Assembly: GCF_014898055.3 (NCBI RefSeq)
Contig: NW_023601543.1
Coordinates: 66,415,782-66,479,781 of the forward strand
Source of the DNA: Talpa occidentalis
Taxonomy: Eukaryota > Chordata > Mammalia > Eulipotyphla > Talpidae
Length of the DNA: 64,000 nucleotides
Direction of reading: 5' to 3'
In this document: positions 43,606 through 55,155 of the stretch, one piece after another
How positions within the stretch are numbered: position 1 is the stretch's first letter
Layout: each line of letters opens with the position of its first letter
Made by a program: the position numbers and the translations under genes
The notes under the pieces: model-generated
Seen by the model: only the letters and a program-made list of their open reading frames with translations
Told to the model about the DNA's origin: nothing
The model's database searches: none

Positions 43606-44664
43606 CTAGATTCCTGCTATGAGTGAGACCATCCAGTATTTTTCTTTTTCTTTTTGGCTTATTTCGCTGAGCATGATCCCTTCCAGCGCCATCCATGTTG
43701 CTGCAAATTGCATGTGTTTATCTTTTTTGAATGCTGAGTAATATTCCATGGTATATATGTACCACATCTTCTTGATCCAGTCATCTATTTTTGGGCATTT
43801 GGGTTGTTTCCAAAGCTTAGCTATTGTAAACAGTGCTGCTATAAACATAGGGGTGCAGGTGTTCTTTGGAATGGATGTTTCTGTGTCCTTTGGGTAAATA
43901 CCTAGGAGTGGAATTGCTGGATCATATGGAAGCTCTATGTTTACTAGGTCCAGAAATCTCCACACAGCTTTCCACAATGGTTGGACCAGTTTGCACTCCC
44001 ACCAACAGTGCAGAAGAGTTCCTTTTTCTCCACACCCTCGCCAACATTTGTTGTTGCTAGTTTTTTTAATATGTGCCATTCTCACTGGTGTGAGATGGTA
44101 TCTCATGGTAGTTTTGATTTGCATTTCCCTGATGACAAGTGATGTTGAACATTTTTTCATATGTCTGTTGGCCATTTGCATTTCCTCTTCAGAGAAGTTT
44201 CTTTTTAGCTCTTCTGCCCATTTTTTGACTGGATTATTTTCTTTGTTGTTGTTGAGTCTCATCAGCTCTTTGCAGATTTTTGTGATCAGTCCTTTATCAT
44301 TAGTGTTGGGTGAAAAAATGTTCTCCCAGTTGGTGGGGTTTCTCTTTGTTTTTGTTATTGTCTCTTTTGCTGTGCAGAAGCTCTTTAATTTGATGTAGTC
44401 CCAGCTGTTTATCTTTGCCTTCACTATCACTGCTTTGGGTGATGTGTCTGTAAAGATGTCTTTGATGTGCAAATCACGTAGTGTTTCGCCTATATTTCCT
44501 TCTATATATTTTATGGTTTCAGGTCTTATGTCTAATTCTTTAATCCATTTTGAGTTGATTTTTGTGTATGGTGTGAGGTAGTGGTCAAGCTTCATTCTTT
44601 TGCATGTAGCGACCCAGTTTTCCCAGCACCATTTATTGAACAAACTTTCTTTGCTCCAATGCAT
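43606..44664 (-). pseudogene. L1 ORF2 C-terminal portion (part of dead ORF2)
   Basis: A 352-codon open stretch from the C-terminal third of ORF2 down to its natural stop at 43606. It carries the Cys/His-rich motif near its middle ([18 protein letters not shown]), which is the conserved nucleic-acid-binding segment of L1 ORF2p, and ends in the usual 'EYYSAFKK...[14 protein letters not shown]' region. ORF2p is the endonuclease and reverse transcriptase that mobilises L1, SINEs and mRNAs. The methionine at 44664 is internal, because the reading frame is broken between 44664 and 44885. Confidence 0.93.
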
Positions 44665-44884
44665 AGTCTTTGCTCCTTTGTCAAAGATTAGTTGACCATA
44701 AATCTGTGGGTTTATTTCTGGATTTTCTATTCGATTCCATTGGTCTGTATGTCTGTTCTTGTTCCAATACCATGCAGTTTTGATGATTATGGCTTTGTAG
44801 TATAGTTTGAAGTCTGGGAGTGTGATGCCTCCATTCCCTTCTTTTTTTTTCAGGAGAGCTTTGGCTATTCGGGTTTTTTGTGAT

Positions 44885-45649
44885 TCATATGAATTTCATC
44901 AATAATTGTTCTATTTCTTTGAAGAATGACATTGAAATTTTGATTGGAATAGCATTGAATCTGTATATTGCTTTCGGAAGGATGGCCATTTTAATAATGT
45001 TTATTCTTCCAATCCATGAGCAGGGGATATCTCTCCATTTCTTTGTGTCTTCTTCTATTTCTTTTAACAGTGTTTTATAGTTTTCTTTGTATAGGTCCTT
45101 TACCTCTTTTGTTAGGTTTATTCCCAAATATTTGATTTTTTTTGTTTCAATAACGAAAGGGATGGTTTTTTTGATTTCTTCTTCTTCAGATTTATTGTTT
45201 GTGTATAGGAAGGCTACTGACTTTTGCGTGTTGATTTTGTATCCTGCCACTTTACTGAACTGATTGATAAGTTGAATTAGTTTTTCTGTGGAGTTTTTGG
45301 GGTTCTCTATGTATAATATCATATCGTCTGCAAATAGTGATAGTTTGACTTCTTCTTTTCCTATTTGGATTCCTTGGATGTCTTTCTCTTGTCTTATTGC
45401 CCTGGCTAGGACTTCCAGTATTATATTGAAAAGCAGTGGTGAGAGTGGACATCCTTGTCTTGTTCCAGATCTTAATGGAATTGCTTTCAGCTTTTCACCA
45501 TTGAGAATGATACTGGCTGTTGGCTTGTCATAGATGGCCTTTATGATGTTAAGGTATGTTCCTTGTATCCCAAGAATTTCAAGGGCTTTTATCATGAATG
45601 GGTGTTGCACTTTGGCGAAAGCTTTCTCAGCATCTATTGATATTATCAT
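44885..45649 (-). pseudogene. L1 ORF2 reverse-transcriptase core (part of dead ORF2)
   Basis: A 254-codon open stretch of the reverse-transcriptase domain. Conserved block RQGCPLSP is at residues 64-71 of the stretch and the catalytic FADD box at residues 106-109 (45334-45323). Both catalytic aspartates are intact. It starts inside the domain; its upstream continuation is separated by stops and by the SINE at 45794-46088. A frameshift around 44850-44885 cuts it from the C-terminal part. Confidence 0.94.
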
Positions 45650-45793
45650 ATGGTTTTTATATTTCTTTTTGTTGATGTGTTGGATAACGTTGATTGATTT
45701 TCGGATGTTAAACCATCCTTGTGTCCTGGAATGAATCCTACTTGGTCGTGGTGAATTATCTTATGGATACATTGTTGGATTCTGATGGCTAAA

Positions 45794-46088
45794 TTTTTTT
45801 TTTTTTTTTAGATTTATTATTTATTTATTTGTTTGTTTGTTTATACATACAAGCACTGGGTACAGTCAGAAGTGCGGGAAGGTGAGAGAATTCACCAGAG
45901 CCGGGAGCAGAGCAGGCAGAAGGACCGAAGTACACTGCTGAGGGGAGCAGTGGGCGGCAGGAGAGGTCTGCGCGCCATGTGGGACCCTCCTTTGGTGGCC
46001 AGGGAGCAGCCGGGGATTGAACTGGTGCTGCAGAGGCTGCGGGCAGCTTCGCAACCCAGCGCTCAACCGCTACGCCACCGGGGAGGCC
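45794..46088 (-). mobile_element. tRNA-derived SINE inside L1 ORF2, antisense to the window
   Basis: The head GGGCCTCCCCGGTGGCGTAGCGGTTGAGCGC is at the right and a poly(T) tail at the left. A perfect 12-bp TSD CTGATGGCTAAA lies at 45782-45793 and 46089-46100. It sits in the same orientation as the L1 it interrupts, so it is younger than that L1. Confidence 0.96.
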
Positions 46089-46100
46089 CTGATGGCTAAA

Positions 46101-47730
46101 ATTTTATTGAGGATTTTTGCATCAGTGTTCATTAGGGAGATTGGCCTGTAGGTTTTCCTTTTTTGTTGTCCTTGTTCGGTTTTGGTATTATTGTAATGTT
46201 GGCTTCATAGAACGTGTTGGTATTGTCCCTTCCTTCTCAATTTTTTGGAAGAGTTTGTGAAGGATAGGCACTAATTCGTCTCTGAATGTTTGGTAGAATT
46301 CATTTGTAAATCCATCAGGTCCTGGGCTTTTGTTTTTGGGGAGGTTTTGATTACCATTTCAATTTTGCTGATTGTAATTGGTCTGTTTAGGTGCTCTATT
46401 TCTTCTTTATCTAGCTTTGGGTGATTGTAGAGTTGTAGGAATTTGTCCATCTCCTCTAGATTGTTAAACTTGTTTCCATATAACTCTTCATAGTAGTTAC
46501 TGATTATTCTTTTGATTTCTGCTGTGTCCGTTGTGATTTCTCCTCTTTCATTGATGATCCTGTTTATTTGTGCTTTCTCCCTTTTTTCCTTTGTGAGCCT
46601 GGCTAGGGTTTGTCTATTTTATTGATTTTTTCAAAGAACCAGCTCTTGGTTTCATTGATCTTTGGATTGTTTTTTAGTTTCAATTTCATTTATTTCTGCT
46701 TTGGTTTTTATTATTTCTTTTCTTCTACTGGTTTGGGGTTTTTGTTGTTCTTTTTCTAGATCTTTGAGCTTTGAGATTAGGTTGTTTCTTTGAGTTCTTT
46801 CTTCTTGATGTGAGCTTCTATTGCTATATATTTTCCTCTTATTATGCTTTTGCTGCATCCCATACATTTAGGATATTGGTGTCCTCCTTGTCGTTCAATT
46901 CAAAAAAATTTTTAATTTCTTCTTTCATCTCCTCATTAGTCCAGTGGTCTTCCAGTAGTGTGGTTTTTAATCTCCATGAGGTAGGAAAGTTCCTTGCCTT
47001 CTTTTTATGGTTTATTTCTAGTTTGATGCCTTCGTGGTCAGAAAAGATGGTTGGTATGATTTCAATCTTGGTGTATCTGTTGATGTTTGTCTTGTGCCCC
47101 AGTATGTGATCGATCCTGGAGAATGATCCGTGTGCGCTTGAGAAAAATGTGTACTCCGTTTTTTTGGGGGTTTAGTGTTCTATAGATGTCTGTTAAGCCC
47201 AATTGCTCTAGGTCCTTATTTAGAGCTTTGGTTTCTTTACTTATTTTTTGTCTTGTTGATCTATCCATTGTTGATAGTGGTGTGTTGAAGTCTCCCACTA
47301 CGTATGTGTTTTCTCTGATGTCTGTTTTCAGAGAGGACAACAGTTGTCTGATATATTTTGGTGCTCCTTCGTTTGGTGAGTATATGTTAATGAGTGTTAT
47401 TTCTTCTTGAAGTATTTTCCCCTTGATCATAATGTAGTGACCATTGGGGTCTCTTTTTATCTTTTTGAGTTTGAAATCTGTTTTATCTGATATTAGTATA
47501 GCTGTTCCTGCTTTCTTTTTTGGTCCATTTGCTTGTAGGATTGTTTTCCATCCTTTAACTTTGAGCCTATTTTTATCTTTTGTAGCTAAATGTGTTTCCT
47601 GGAGACAGCAAAAGGTTGGGTTTTGTTTCTTAATCCAGGCTGCAACTCTGTGTCTTTTTATTGAAGAGTTTGTCCATTTACATTTAGAGTTAATATTGAT
47701 ATGTTAACATCTGTATTTGCCATTGTGTTT
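46101..47730 (-). pseudogene. L1 ORF2 N-terminal half: endonuclease and RT start (dead)
   Basis: The endonuclease domain is readable in pieces. 47430-47062 carries NIYSPNEGA and the catalytic box VVGDFNTPLS. The likely ORF2 N-terminus near 47730-47650 reads as a diverged 'STLNVNG' motif. 46867-46652 is the Lys/Gln-rich spacer after the endonuclease. Frameshifts near 47100 and 46870, and several between 46101 and 46650, break the frame. Confidence 0.88.
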
Positions 47731-47739
47731 GTCTTTCCT

Positions 47740-48862
47740 TTGATTTTATTTATTTATTCTTTTAATAACTTTTTTTTTTTGGCCTTCTTTCATTGTTATT
47801 CGTCCCTCTGAGGTTCTGGCTTTAGGACTCCTTGTAGTATTTTTTGGAGTGGGGGTTTAGTTGCAATGAAATTCCAGAGTTTCTGTTTGTCTGGGAAAGT
47901 CCATATTCTTTCTTCAAGAGGAAGGAGAGCTTTGCGGGATAGAGTATTCTTGGTTGGCATCTGTTTTCTTGGAGTCTGTTGACTATGTCCCTCCACTCTC
48001 TCCTTGCCCGTAGTGTTTCTTCGGAGAAGTCTGATGTCAGCCTGATTGGTTTTCCTTTGAATGTTATCTGTTCTTCCCTCTTGCCAGCTTCATTATTTTT
48101 TCCTTGTCCTGGATTCTTGGGAGCTTTACTATTATGTGTCTTGCTGTATTTTTCCTTTCATCGTGGAAGTTTGGTGTTCTTCTTGCTTCTTGTATATCAA
48201 TTTTCAGCTCCTCCTTCACATTTGGGAAGTTCTCTTCAATTATCTCTTTGAATATTTTCTCTGTTCCTACTTCTCTCTCCTCTCCTTCTGGTATTCCTAT
48301 AACTCTTATATTCCTTTCCTCATGGAGTCAGATAGTTCCCGAAGTCTTTCTTCATTCTTTTTCCTTCGTACTTCTCTTTCCTTTTCTGTTTTGGTTCTTT
48401 TTATTTCTGTGTCTTCAAGAGTACTTATTCGTTCTTCCATTTCATCAATTCTGCTTTCATTGCTTTTCCCAGAATTCTTTAGTTCTTCCATTAATTCTTT
48501 TGATCTCCTGCATTTCTTTACTTCCCTCTTTAGGGACTCAATTTCATTCTTCTGATCGTTGATTATTTTTCCCTTATCATTGTTTTCCTTTATGACTTCT
48601 GTCAGTTTTTAATCACGGCAATTTTAAATTCTCTTTCTGGAAGGCTCAGAAGTTCTTCCAAGTTACTGTCGTTGCAATCTGGGGGCTGGTTTTCTTTTTG
48701 TGGTGTGCTTTTTCTCTGGAGAATTGCTAGGTTGCGTGTGGTTCTCCTCCTCCCTACTGTCTGTTTTCTAATTTGCCGTATGCGTTGGGACACTGTGTTG
48801 TTGGGACTGGCCGGCATCTTGGGTGGGCTTCTCTGCTCCCCTCTGGTTCCTCCAGGAGTCAT
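47740..48862 (-). pseudogene. L1 ORF1 (RNA-binding protein), frameshifted
   Basis: ORF1p is a trimeric coiled-coil RNA chaperone of the L1 ribonucleoprotein. The open stretch 48862-48602 is its basic, disordered N-terminus (MPASPNNTVSQRIRQIRKQ). 48491-48306 is heptad-like, Glu/Lys-rich coiled coil (ISTLEDTEIKRTKTEKERE). 47996-47796 is the C-terminal domain (RKALLPLEERIWTFPDKQKL). These lie in different frames, so the protein cannot be made whole. Confidence 0.88.
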
Positions 48863-50273
48863 CTGTCAGTTTCAAGCAGTCTTTACTGGAGAAAGGTCCC
48901 TGTTCTACAATGCCGATGTGGGGACACACTCCCCTGTGCGCCTGGTCCGCCCCGGCAGTGGGTTCCTGCTCCCCCTCTGGGCTTGGACTGCAGGCCAGAG
49001 GGGGTCTGGCGTGGGCGAACTTCCCCCGCTCACCTCTGGCTCCTGAGGAAGCCTTCTGCAGGTAGTCTTTACTGAAGAAATGTCCCTATTCTATAATGGT
49101 GATGTGGGACACGCTCCCTGCGCGTCCGGTCTCAGGCACACTCTTCTGCGCGCCTGGTCTGCCCCGGCTGTGGGTGCTCGCTCTCCCTGTGGGCTCAGAC
49201 TACTTGTTCGGAAGGGGCCCGGCGTGGGCTAACTCCCCAGCTGGCCACTAGCTCCTTCAGGAGCCTCTGCTGGCTTCAAGTCGCTAGGTGGCGCCAGAGA
49301 TCTCTCCTAGAGCCCTTGGGGAGCTGATTTTCCACCCCGTGGGACAGGGAGCAGAGCGGGGATGGTAGGGTACACCTCAACGGCTTTGGGGTGCTGTGTC
49401 TGCCTTGTGCCCCACCGTCGTGGGGAACCTAGTTTCGTGCCCTGGGTCTCAGTTCCAAAGCCCTCAGTTCCAGGACGCAGGCTATAGCCCAGATCAGTGG
49501 CGCGGGAATGGCGCCTTTTGAATCCCGCTCCCCTGCCTGGGCGCCTGGTTCCTGCTCACTCTGGGAGGGCCTCCGCGCGTCTCCCCGCAAGCCTAGGTCG
49601 CAGGCGCGGGGACCTGGGCAGCTGCGATCCGATCTGGATCTGCGTTTGCTTTTCAACCGCACTGCTTTTCAGCGCGATCCGCGCCACTTTTCCGCGCAAT
49701 CCTGCTCCGCGCCTGTTTTTCCGCTTTCCGCGCAGGCTTACCGGCGGCCGGGGCTGTGTGCTGGTGCTGGTCTCCTCCTGGGCGGGGTCTCTCTTCAATG
49801 GCGCCCGGAGCTCACCTCTGCGGCGGATCCTGCAGGGTTCTCCACAGCTCCCGTTCACAGGGTGTGGTGGCTGCAATAGTTCCTTTCCACTCCCAGTCCC
49901 GCTTGCTGCGTCGTTTGTTCTTGTGGGCCGTTTTGGTTTGTTGTTTCCTCCTCTCTGCCGGTCGGAGAGTGCCGCCTCTGTGGGCGGGGAGGGGAGCAGG
50001 GTTCTGCGCTTCCCTCCCTTCTAGTCCTCTTTTATGGCCACTTTCTTCTTCGGGCAGTTTGCTGGCGTCACCCGTTTATCTTCCGTGTCCCAGTTCTCAC
50101 TGGGACCTGCCGCTTTTCCTCCCTATTCACTTTTTTTAATGGGAGATCTTACTCGCAGCGTCTCCTCGCCGCCATGTTGCTCCGCCCCCGATCCGGCGAC
50201 CTGGAAACCCAAAGTCACTCTCAGAGCTGGCCAGACGCTGCGAGCTGGCGGAGAGCCAAAATGGGGGAGCCCC
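48863..50273 (-). promoter_or_regulatory. L1 5'UTR / internal promoter, CpG-rich
   Basis: About 1.4 kb, much more GC- and CpG-rich than its surroundings. Near the 5' end the plus-strand word CCGCCATGTTG (50169-50179) fits the YY1 consensus, about 95 bp inside the element. YY1 directs accurate initiation in human L1. Plus-strand ORFs at 48672-50291 are antisense readings of this 5'UTR. Confidence 0.8.
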
Positions 50274-50289
50274 CTATATTTTACATTTT

Positions 50290-51539
50290 AAAGTCTGTTA
50301 AGAAGGTAGATTTCACTTTAAGTGTTCTTAATACAATAACATTTTTTAAACCTTGGGAAAAAATATACCATACCTCAGATTTGGCTAGTTTTCTTTAGTT
50401 ATGACATCCAAAGCACAATCAACAAAAGAAAGATGAATAAAACTGGCTAAACTTTGTCCACTTGTGTTAAAGATTGCTTCTCATCTCCAAGTTGTAAATC
50501 ACCTATGCTAAGAGAGTATGGAATGTCTAAATGAGAATTTCATGCTCATAATGCCATTTTAAATAAAGCAAATAAATGGTTATTTTCTGTCCCTTCTAAC
50601 GTGTCCATTGGCATGCTACTTTCTCCAAATATGACATCATAATTTTGGAGACCACAAAACAACAATATTAATGAAATCAACATTTTAATTTTCTATCACA
50701 AAATCATTTGTATAAAAGGCAACTTGGAAAGGAAAATTTCAGTTCAGGAGTAAAGGGAGGCCCTTTCAAGGAGTCAGGGAGACTGGAATTAAGGGTCAAG
50801 AATAGATTAACTGCTTTAGAACCAGGGGGAGGGGAGGCTTTAATATTGTTCATAATGTTGATTAGTGACTTGCAGAACTCTTGGAAATCTCACAGATAAC
50901 CACCACCAGGCAGGCAGCCTATTCAATGTGGTGGAAGGACTTCCAAAAGTGAAAGTCCATTCCAACTTTGGAGCTTAGAGACTGCTTAGAGAGGGTCATA
51001 TTGAAACCTGGCCCAACTGGAAACCAGCACAAAAATCTATACAACTAAACTAAAACTCAGGTCACTACCAGCCCTCTGCCATACACTAATTTATCTCTCT
51101 AGTTGCAGAGCAAAGGATGTACAGCTGCAAGAAAAGGTCTAATCTGTTCCTTTCAGGAACCCAGCAAATCCACACAGAAAACAAACCCAGGCCCCTCCCC
51201 AAATGGCTGCCATAGCCTCCCTTCCTTTTTACAAACCAATCTCTTTAAGAAAAAAAAAGCCAAAACCCCCTCAGTTGGTGGTGGATTTGATGATTGCCAC
51301 CCACCCTCCAGGTTGGTGCCTTCCAGATACAGAATACTTGCCTTACTTCAAACATTTGGCCTTTGGAGTTTGATTTTTCTATCTCTCTTGAGCAAATGAA
51401 GCTACAGCACCTGAGTGTGGGAAGGGGTGTTTTTCACTCTCTTTTGGCCTGCTTTCCTGGAGAGGCAGGGTTCTGGGCCTCAAGCTCAGGCAGCAAGGCT
51501 TGACTAACTGTAGGAGGGTTATCAATAGAGTTGATACTT

Positions 51540-51573
<34 letters not shown>

Positions 51574-51884
51574 GAAAAACAAAAACATGGAAAGAATAAG
51601 AGAAGTTCTGGACCAAAAATGGATGTGGTGGCCATGGTTCTGGACTAAAGACCTAAGGTGGTGGAGGAGAAGGTCTCACCACATTGCCCAGCAAAATGGA
51701 AAGAGATGCACCAGGACACAGGTTGAAGAGACACTAAAGTAAATGGCATTATGATCATGCTGTGAGGCAAGGCACAAATTCAGGGGAGTTTGGGGGGCTT
51801 TGGAAGACAGGGCTCCCTAAGGTAAACCTAGTAGGAGAAGCAGGCTTCAGGTGAGTTGGCCAGACTGGAGAAAGGCGGCTGTTT
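50290..51884. other. Unique DNA, no gene
   Basis: No supported gene. A (GAAAA)n stretch lies at 51541-51580. The plus ORFs at 51103-51503 (up to 98 codons) have no recognisable domain. Confidence 0.45.
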
Positions 51885-51997
51885 CAGTGGATCTGCCTAC
51901 TCTGCTCCCCACTCTCTCTGGTGAATCCTCTCACCCCTGCACCTCTGCCTTACACCCCAGTTCTTGTATGCATAAATAAATAAATCTTTAAAAAAAA
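51885..51997 (+). mobile_element. 5'-truncated tRNA-derived SINE
   Basis: Only the 3' third remains: 'gatctgcctactctgctccccactctctctggtgaatcctctcacccctgcacc...gttcttgtatgcataaataaataaatcttt'. Its tail marks it as subfamily B. Confidence 0.9.
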
Positions 51998-52309
51998 ATG
52001 GTGACCAGCCTTGAAAATGCTTTAGGAACAGGTGAAAGCAACTTAGTCTTACACAGCTTAATTTAGCTTAATTTGCAAGATAAGGGAGACACTTGATTTC
52101 GGTCACTTATGTTTCTGAAAATAAGCCAACCATAAACTTTCTCAAAATGAATATGAGGTAATCACTAACCAATTCCCTATTATTTAAGAAAATTCTGTTC
52201 GTGACCACGCATGTCTAGCTTCTGTTAATATAAATGTGTTGTGATGCACAGACTTGAAGTTTATTTGGATGTTTATTTTAGTCATGCCATCATATGTTTG
52301 TCCAAATCC
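51998..52309. other. Unique DNA, no gene
   Basis: AT-rich. 'ttaatttagcttaatttgc' contains a small direct repeat. Nothing else is recognised. Confidence 0.4.
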
Positions 52310-52490
52310 ATAAAATGTATGACACCAAGCGTGAACTATGGACTTTCCATGATAATGATGTGTCAATATAGATCCATTGATAGTAAGAAATGTATCCCTC
52401 TGTGGGGGATGTTGCTAGGGAGGGATGCTCTGTGTATGTAGTGAATGAGGCTATATGGGAACTAATTGTTCTGTGAAACACAGCTCTGAA
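52310..52490 (+). mobile_element. Old L1 3'UTR, sense
   Basis: 'gtgaactatggactttccatgataatgatgtgtcaatatagatccattgatagtaagaaatgtatccctctgtgggggatgttgctaggg' follows the L1M 3'UTR consensus. Confidence 0.8.
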
Positions 52491-52507
52491 AAAGAAAGTC
52501 CATTTTT

Positions 52508-52768
52508 AAAAAAAGGTTTATTTATTTATGCATGCAATAACTGGGGTATAGGCCAGAGGTGCGGTGGGGTTGGGACACCAGAGACAGAGTGGGGAACAGA
52601 ACAGGTGGATCTACTGAAATACACTGCTGAGGGGAGTAGCAGGCAAGACAGGAGAGGTCTGCTGCGCCATGTGGGTCAGCTCCCTGGTGGGGGATTGAAC
52701 TCAGGCTGCGTGGCTGGTGATAGCTTGACAGTGCTGAGACTTTAAGTTCTGTGCCACCAGGGAGGCCC
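52508..52768 (-). mobile_element. tRNA-derived SINE, subfamily B, antisense
   Basis: The tail 'aaaaaaaggtttatttatttatgcatgcaataactggggtataggcc' is at the left and the head 'aagttctgtgccaccagggaggccc' at the right. The TSD is not clear. Confidence 0.9.
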
Positions 52769-53843
52769 TTCATTATTATTTTTGAAGTAAATTAAGAATT
52801 CTAGTCTGAACCACATGCTATAGGCCCATTTTTTTACTGTCCCTCCTAACTAAAAACATCTACCAATCCTGGAGCTACAAGAGATGACCAAAAGAGAATT
52901 TGGGATGGTAAGAAGGCAAGCTGGTTTGGGGCTCCAGGACTAAAGGAACAACACAGCAGCAGGGTGTCTTGTGTGGCCCCACCCAAAGGAGAAAGGCCTC
53001 TCAGGCCCCGTGTTTTCTGGCTCCCGAAATAGTAATAGACCAGAGAGGTTCAGTCCTGCCCCAGATCCTCTGACTTATAGGAAGTGTTGTGTACTGATCT
53101 GAAATTTAAAAAACAACAACAACATGTGATTAAAAAAAAAAAAAGTTCTTCAGACAACCTCAGGTGAGCCCGACAGCACTGAGGATCAATTGGGAATCTC
53201 GCCAGAAATAAACAACCAGGGAAGTTAAATTCTCTTCCCTCTGAGACTAGAAGACCCCCTTTCCAAAGAGAAAGCTGAAGTGGGTGGGCACAACCAGATG
53301 TAAAAGGGTCCTGGTCTAGAAGATTCATTATCCTGGAGGGACTGAGACTCTCTTCCCCATCTGAAAACACTGGAATTGGATCACCAAGAGGGCAGAGGAA
53401 CCTTATTACCGCAAGTAGCAACTTATGGGGAGTCTCTTTGTTCCTACATGCTTGAAATTCTCCTCCTCACCCAGAAATACTGGGACAGCTGGACAGAACC
53501 AGGGAAAGGGACAAAGTCATAATGTGCAGCCTGATCCAGGAAGTCTTTGTTCCCATAGGAAACCAAAATAAGGACATTAGAAGAAATTGAAGTTTCTAAT
53601 ACCAGGAAAACCTGAGAAACTATCACAACCAAGAAAGAGCTGGAGATATGATGACTAAATCTAACATAGTATCCTTAATGGGATCCAGGGATATATAAAG
53701 AACAATAGATAAAAACTAAGGAAATAGAAAACAGGACAGACTTTAGATAACAATACACAATACATCAATATTAGCTCATTAATTGTGACAAATGTACTAT
53801 ACTAATGGAAGATGTCAATGATAAGGGAAACAAGGTGTAGCGC

Positions 53844-53846
<3 letters not shown>
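52769..53846. other. Unclassified block, possibly old L1 5' region
   Basis: Moderate GC at 52900-53460, with a 123-residue minus ORF (53050-53421) that I do not recognise. The L1 3'UTR-like words 'aattgtgacaaatgtactatactaatggaagatgtcaatgataagggaaac' occur at 53778-53830. Confidence 0.4.

Positions 53847-53869
<23 letters not shown>
53847..53869. repeat. (TA)n microsatellite
   Basis: About 11 TA units. Confidence 0.95.
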
Positions 53870-53874
<5 letters not shown>

Positions 53875-55142
53875 TTTTACTGTCATTACAACTTTATTAT
53901 ACATCCAGAATTCATAAAATAAAATTTATTCAAAAAATAAAAGACTATATAAGGAGCTACTATTGGAAGTCCACTTGTCACATTTATAGAAAAAATGTTT
54001 CTATTTCAACTTTCTGACATTGGATATTATGGTCATTGACCATTGTGTGCACTTTTATTAAAAATCCATGTTAGTGTAATTCCAAATTTTACCCCTTTTA
54101 AAGTACTTTTACTTTAAAATGAGGCATGATGTAGATGCAAATACTGACTGAGATGAGGATGGAAGCTTCAAAATTCTGGATGACATTAATTCTACATAAT
54201 AAATAATCTCTCTCGAAAAGACTCTCAAACATGTAGGAAACAGAAGAACACAAAACAGTTTATGTTAATAATATAGCACATGAGAGTTGACAGAATCAAA
54301 TGAAGACATAAAACTTGATTCTGTCGTACTCTCATATACCAGTCTCAAAAAAGGAATGCAAGCAAACAAAATAAATCTAAAGAGCTATAAAATGATTCCA
54401 AGGCAAGATGGAGTAGGTGCTGAAACTTCTTTACAGCGTTATCTCTGAAACAGCAAATGAAAAAATCCCTCACTGGACTTTGTGCTTGATTTTTTAAACT
54501 TTTGCCTGTGTTTTGCAATATGCTACTTGGCATTTAATCACTGATCAACATCACTCTGTGAGCTGACCTTCCAGATAGAAAATGAGAAATGCAGAGGTAA
54601 GTCTATAAGAGAGAGGTAAAGTATATAATATTCAACTATTTTATTTAATTGTTTCTCATAATTCTCATGCCCCTGGGAAAGAATGGGCTACTAATTCTTA
54701 CGAGCAACGCTTAGACCACCGATTATATGTCTCAATATTTTCAGCATTCTGACACAGTATTTTTAGACAAGTATTAGAGTTTTAATTAGAGGCTTTATTA
54801 TTTGTTTTAATTGAAGATGCTAAATCTGTATAGAGAGTACCTGTAGAGTCTGGAAATCTAGTGAAATATATGAAATATCATAAAAGACATACTCAATTTG
54901 TAAAATAAATAAAATAATGTTATCTGAGTTTCTAGATTTTAGAGCCATTCAGTAGATTGATATAGAACAGGATTCCACATACATTATTAATTTGGGGTGG
55001 GAGATAAAATTGGAAAACAATATATACATTATTATTACATTTATGCAGCAGTCAAAACACATTTCTATCCCTTGTAATACGATTATATGATAGTGGGGAT
55101 GAGGGAAAGGATTGAAGCTAAGAGAGAATTCTGTTATGACTA
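53870..55142. other. AT-rich unique DNA, no gene
   Basis: The first 70 bases look like an L1 tail (attcataaaataaaatttattcaaaaaataaaa). The rest holds nothing I recognise. Confidence 0.45.
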
Positions 55143-55155
55143 CCTGTTTGGAATT

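Larger units (their letters stand above)
43409..50273 (-). mobile_element. Full-length L1 retrotransposon, antisense, split by a SINE
   Basis: A 6.87-kb insertion (about 6.56 kb without the nested SINE). Read on the minus strand it has a GC-rich 5'UTR (50273-48863), ORF1 (from about 48862), ORF2 (about 47730-43606), a short 3'UTR and a poly(A) seen as T-rich 43409-43428. A perfect 16-bp TSD CTATATTTTACATTTT lies at 43393-43408 and 50274-50289. ORF1 and ORF2 carry several frameshifts and stops, so it is not active. It inserted into old sense L1 and flanking DNA. It is the best local reference for the young L1 family that also left the fragments at 2004 and 58475. Confidence 0.96.

Noticed and set aside
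47979..48562. 152- and 164-codon plus ORFs
   Set aside because: Antisense to L1 ORF1; composition is Leu/Ser/Phe-rich as expected from the reverse of Glu/Lys-rich coiled coil.
43409..50273. Considering the L1 as active
   Set aside because: Several frameshifts and stops in both ORFs and a SINE within ORF2 rule out function.
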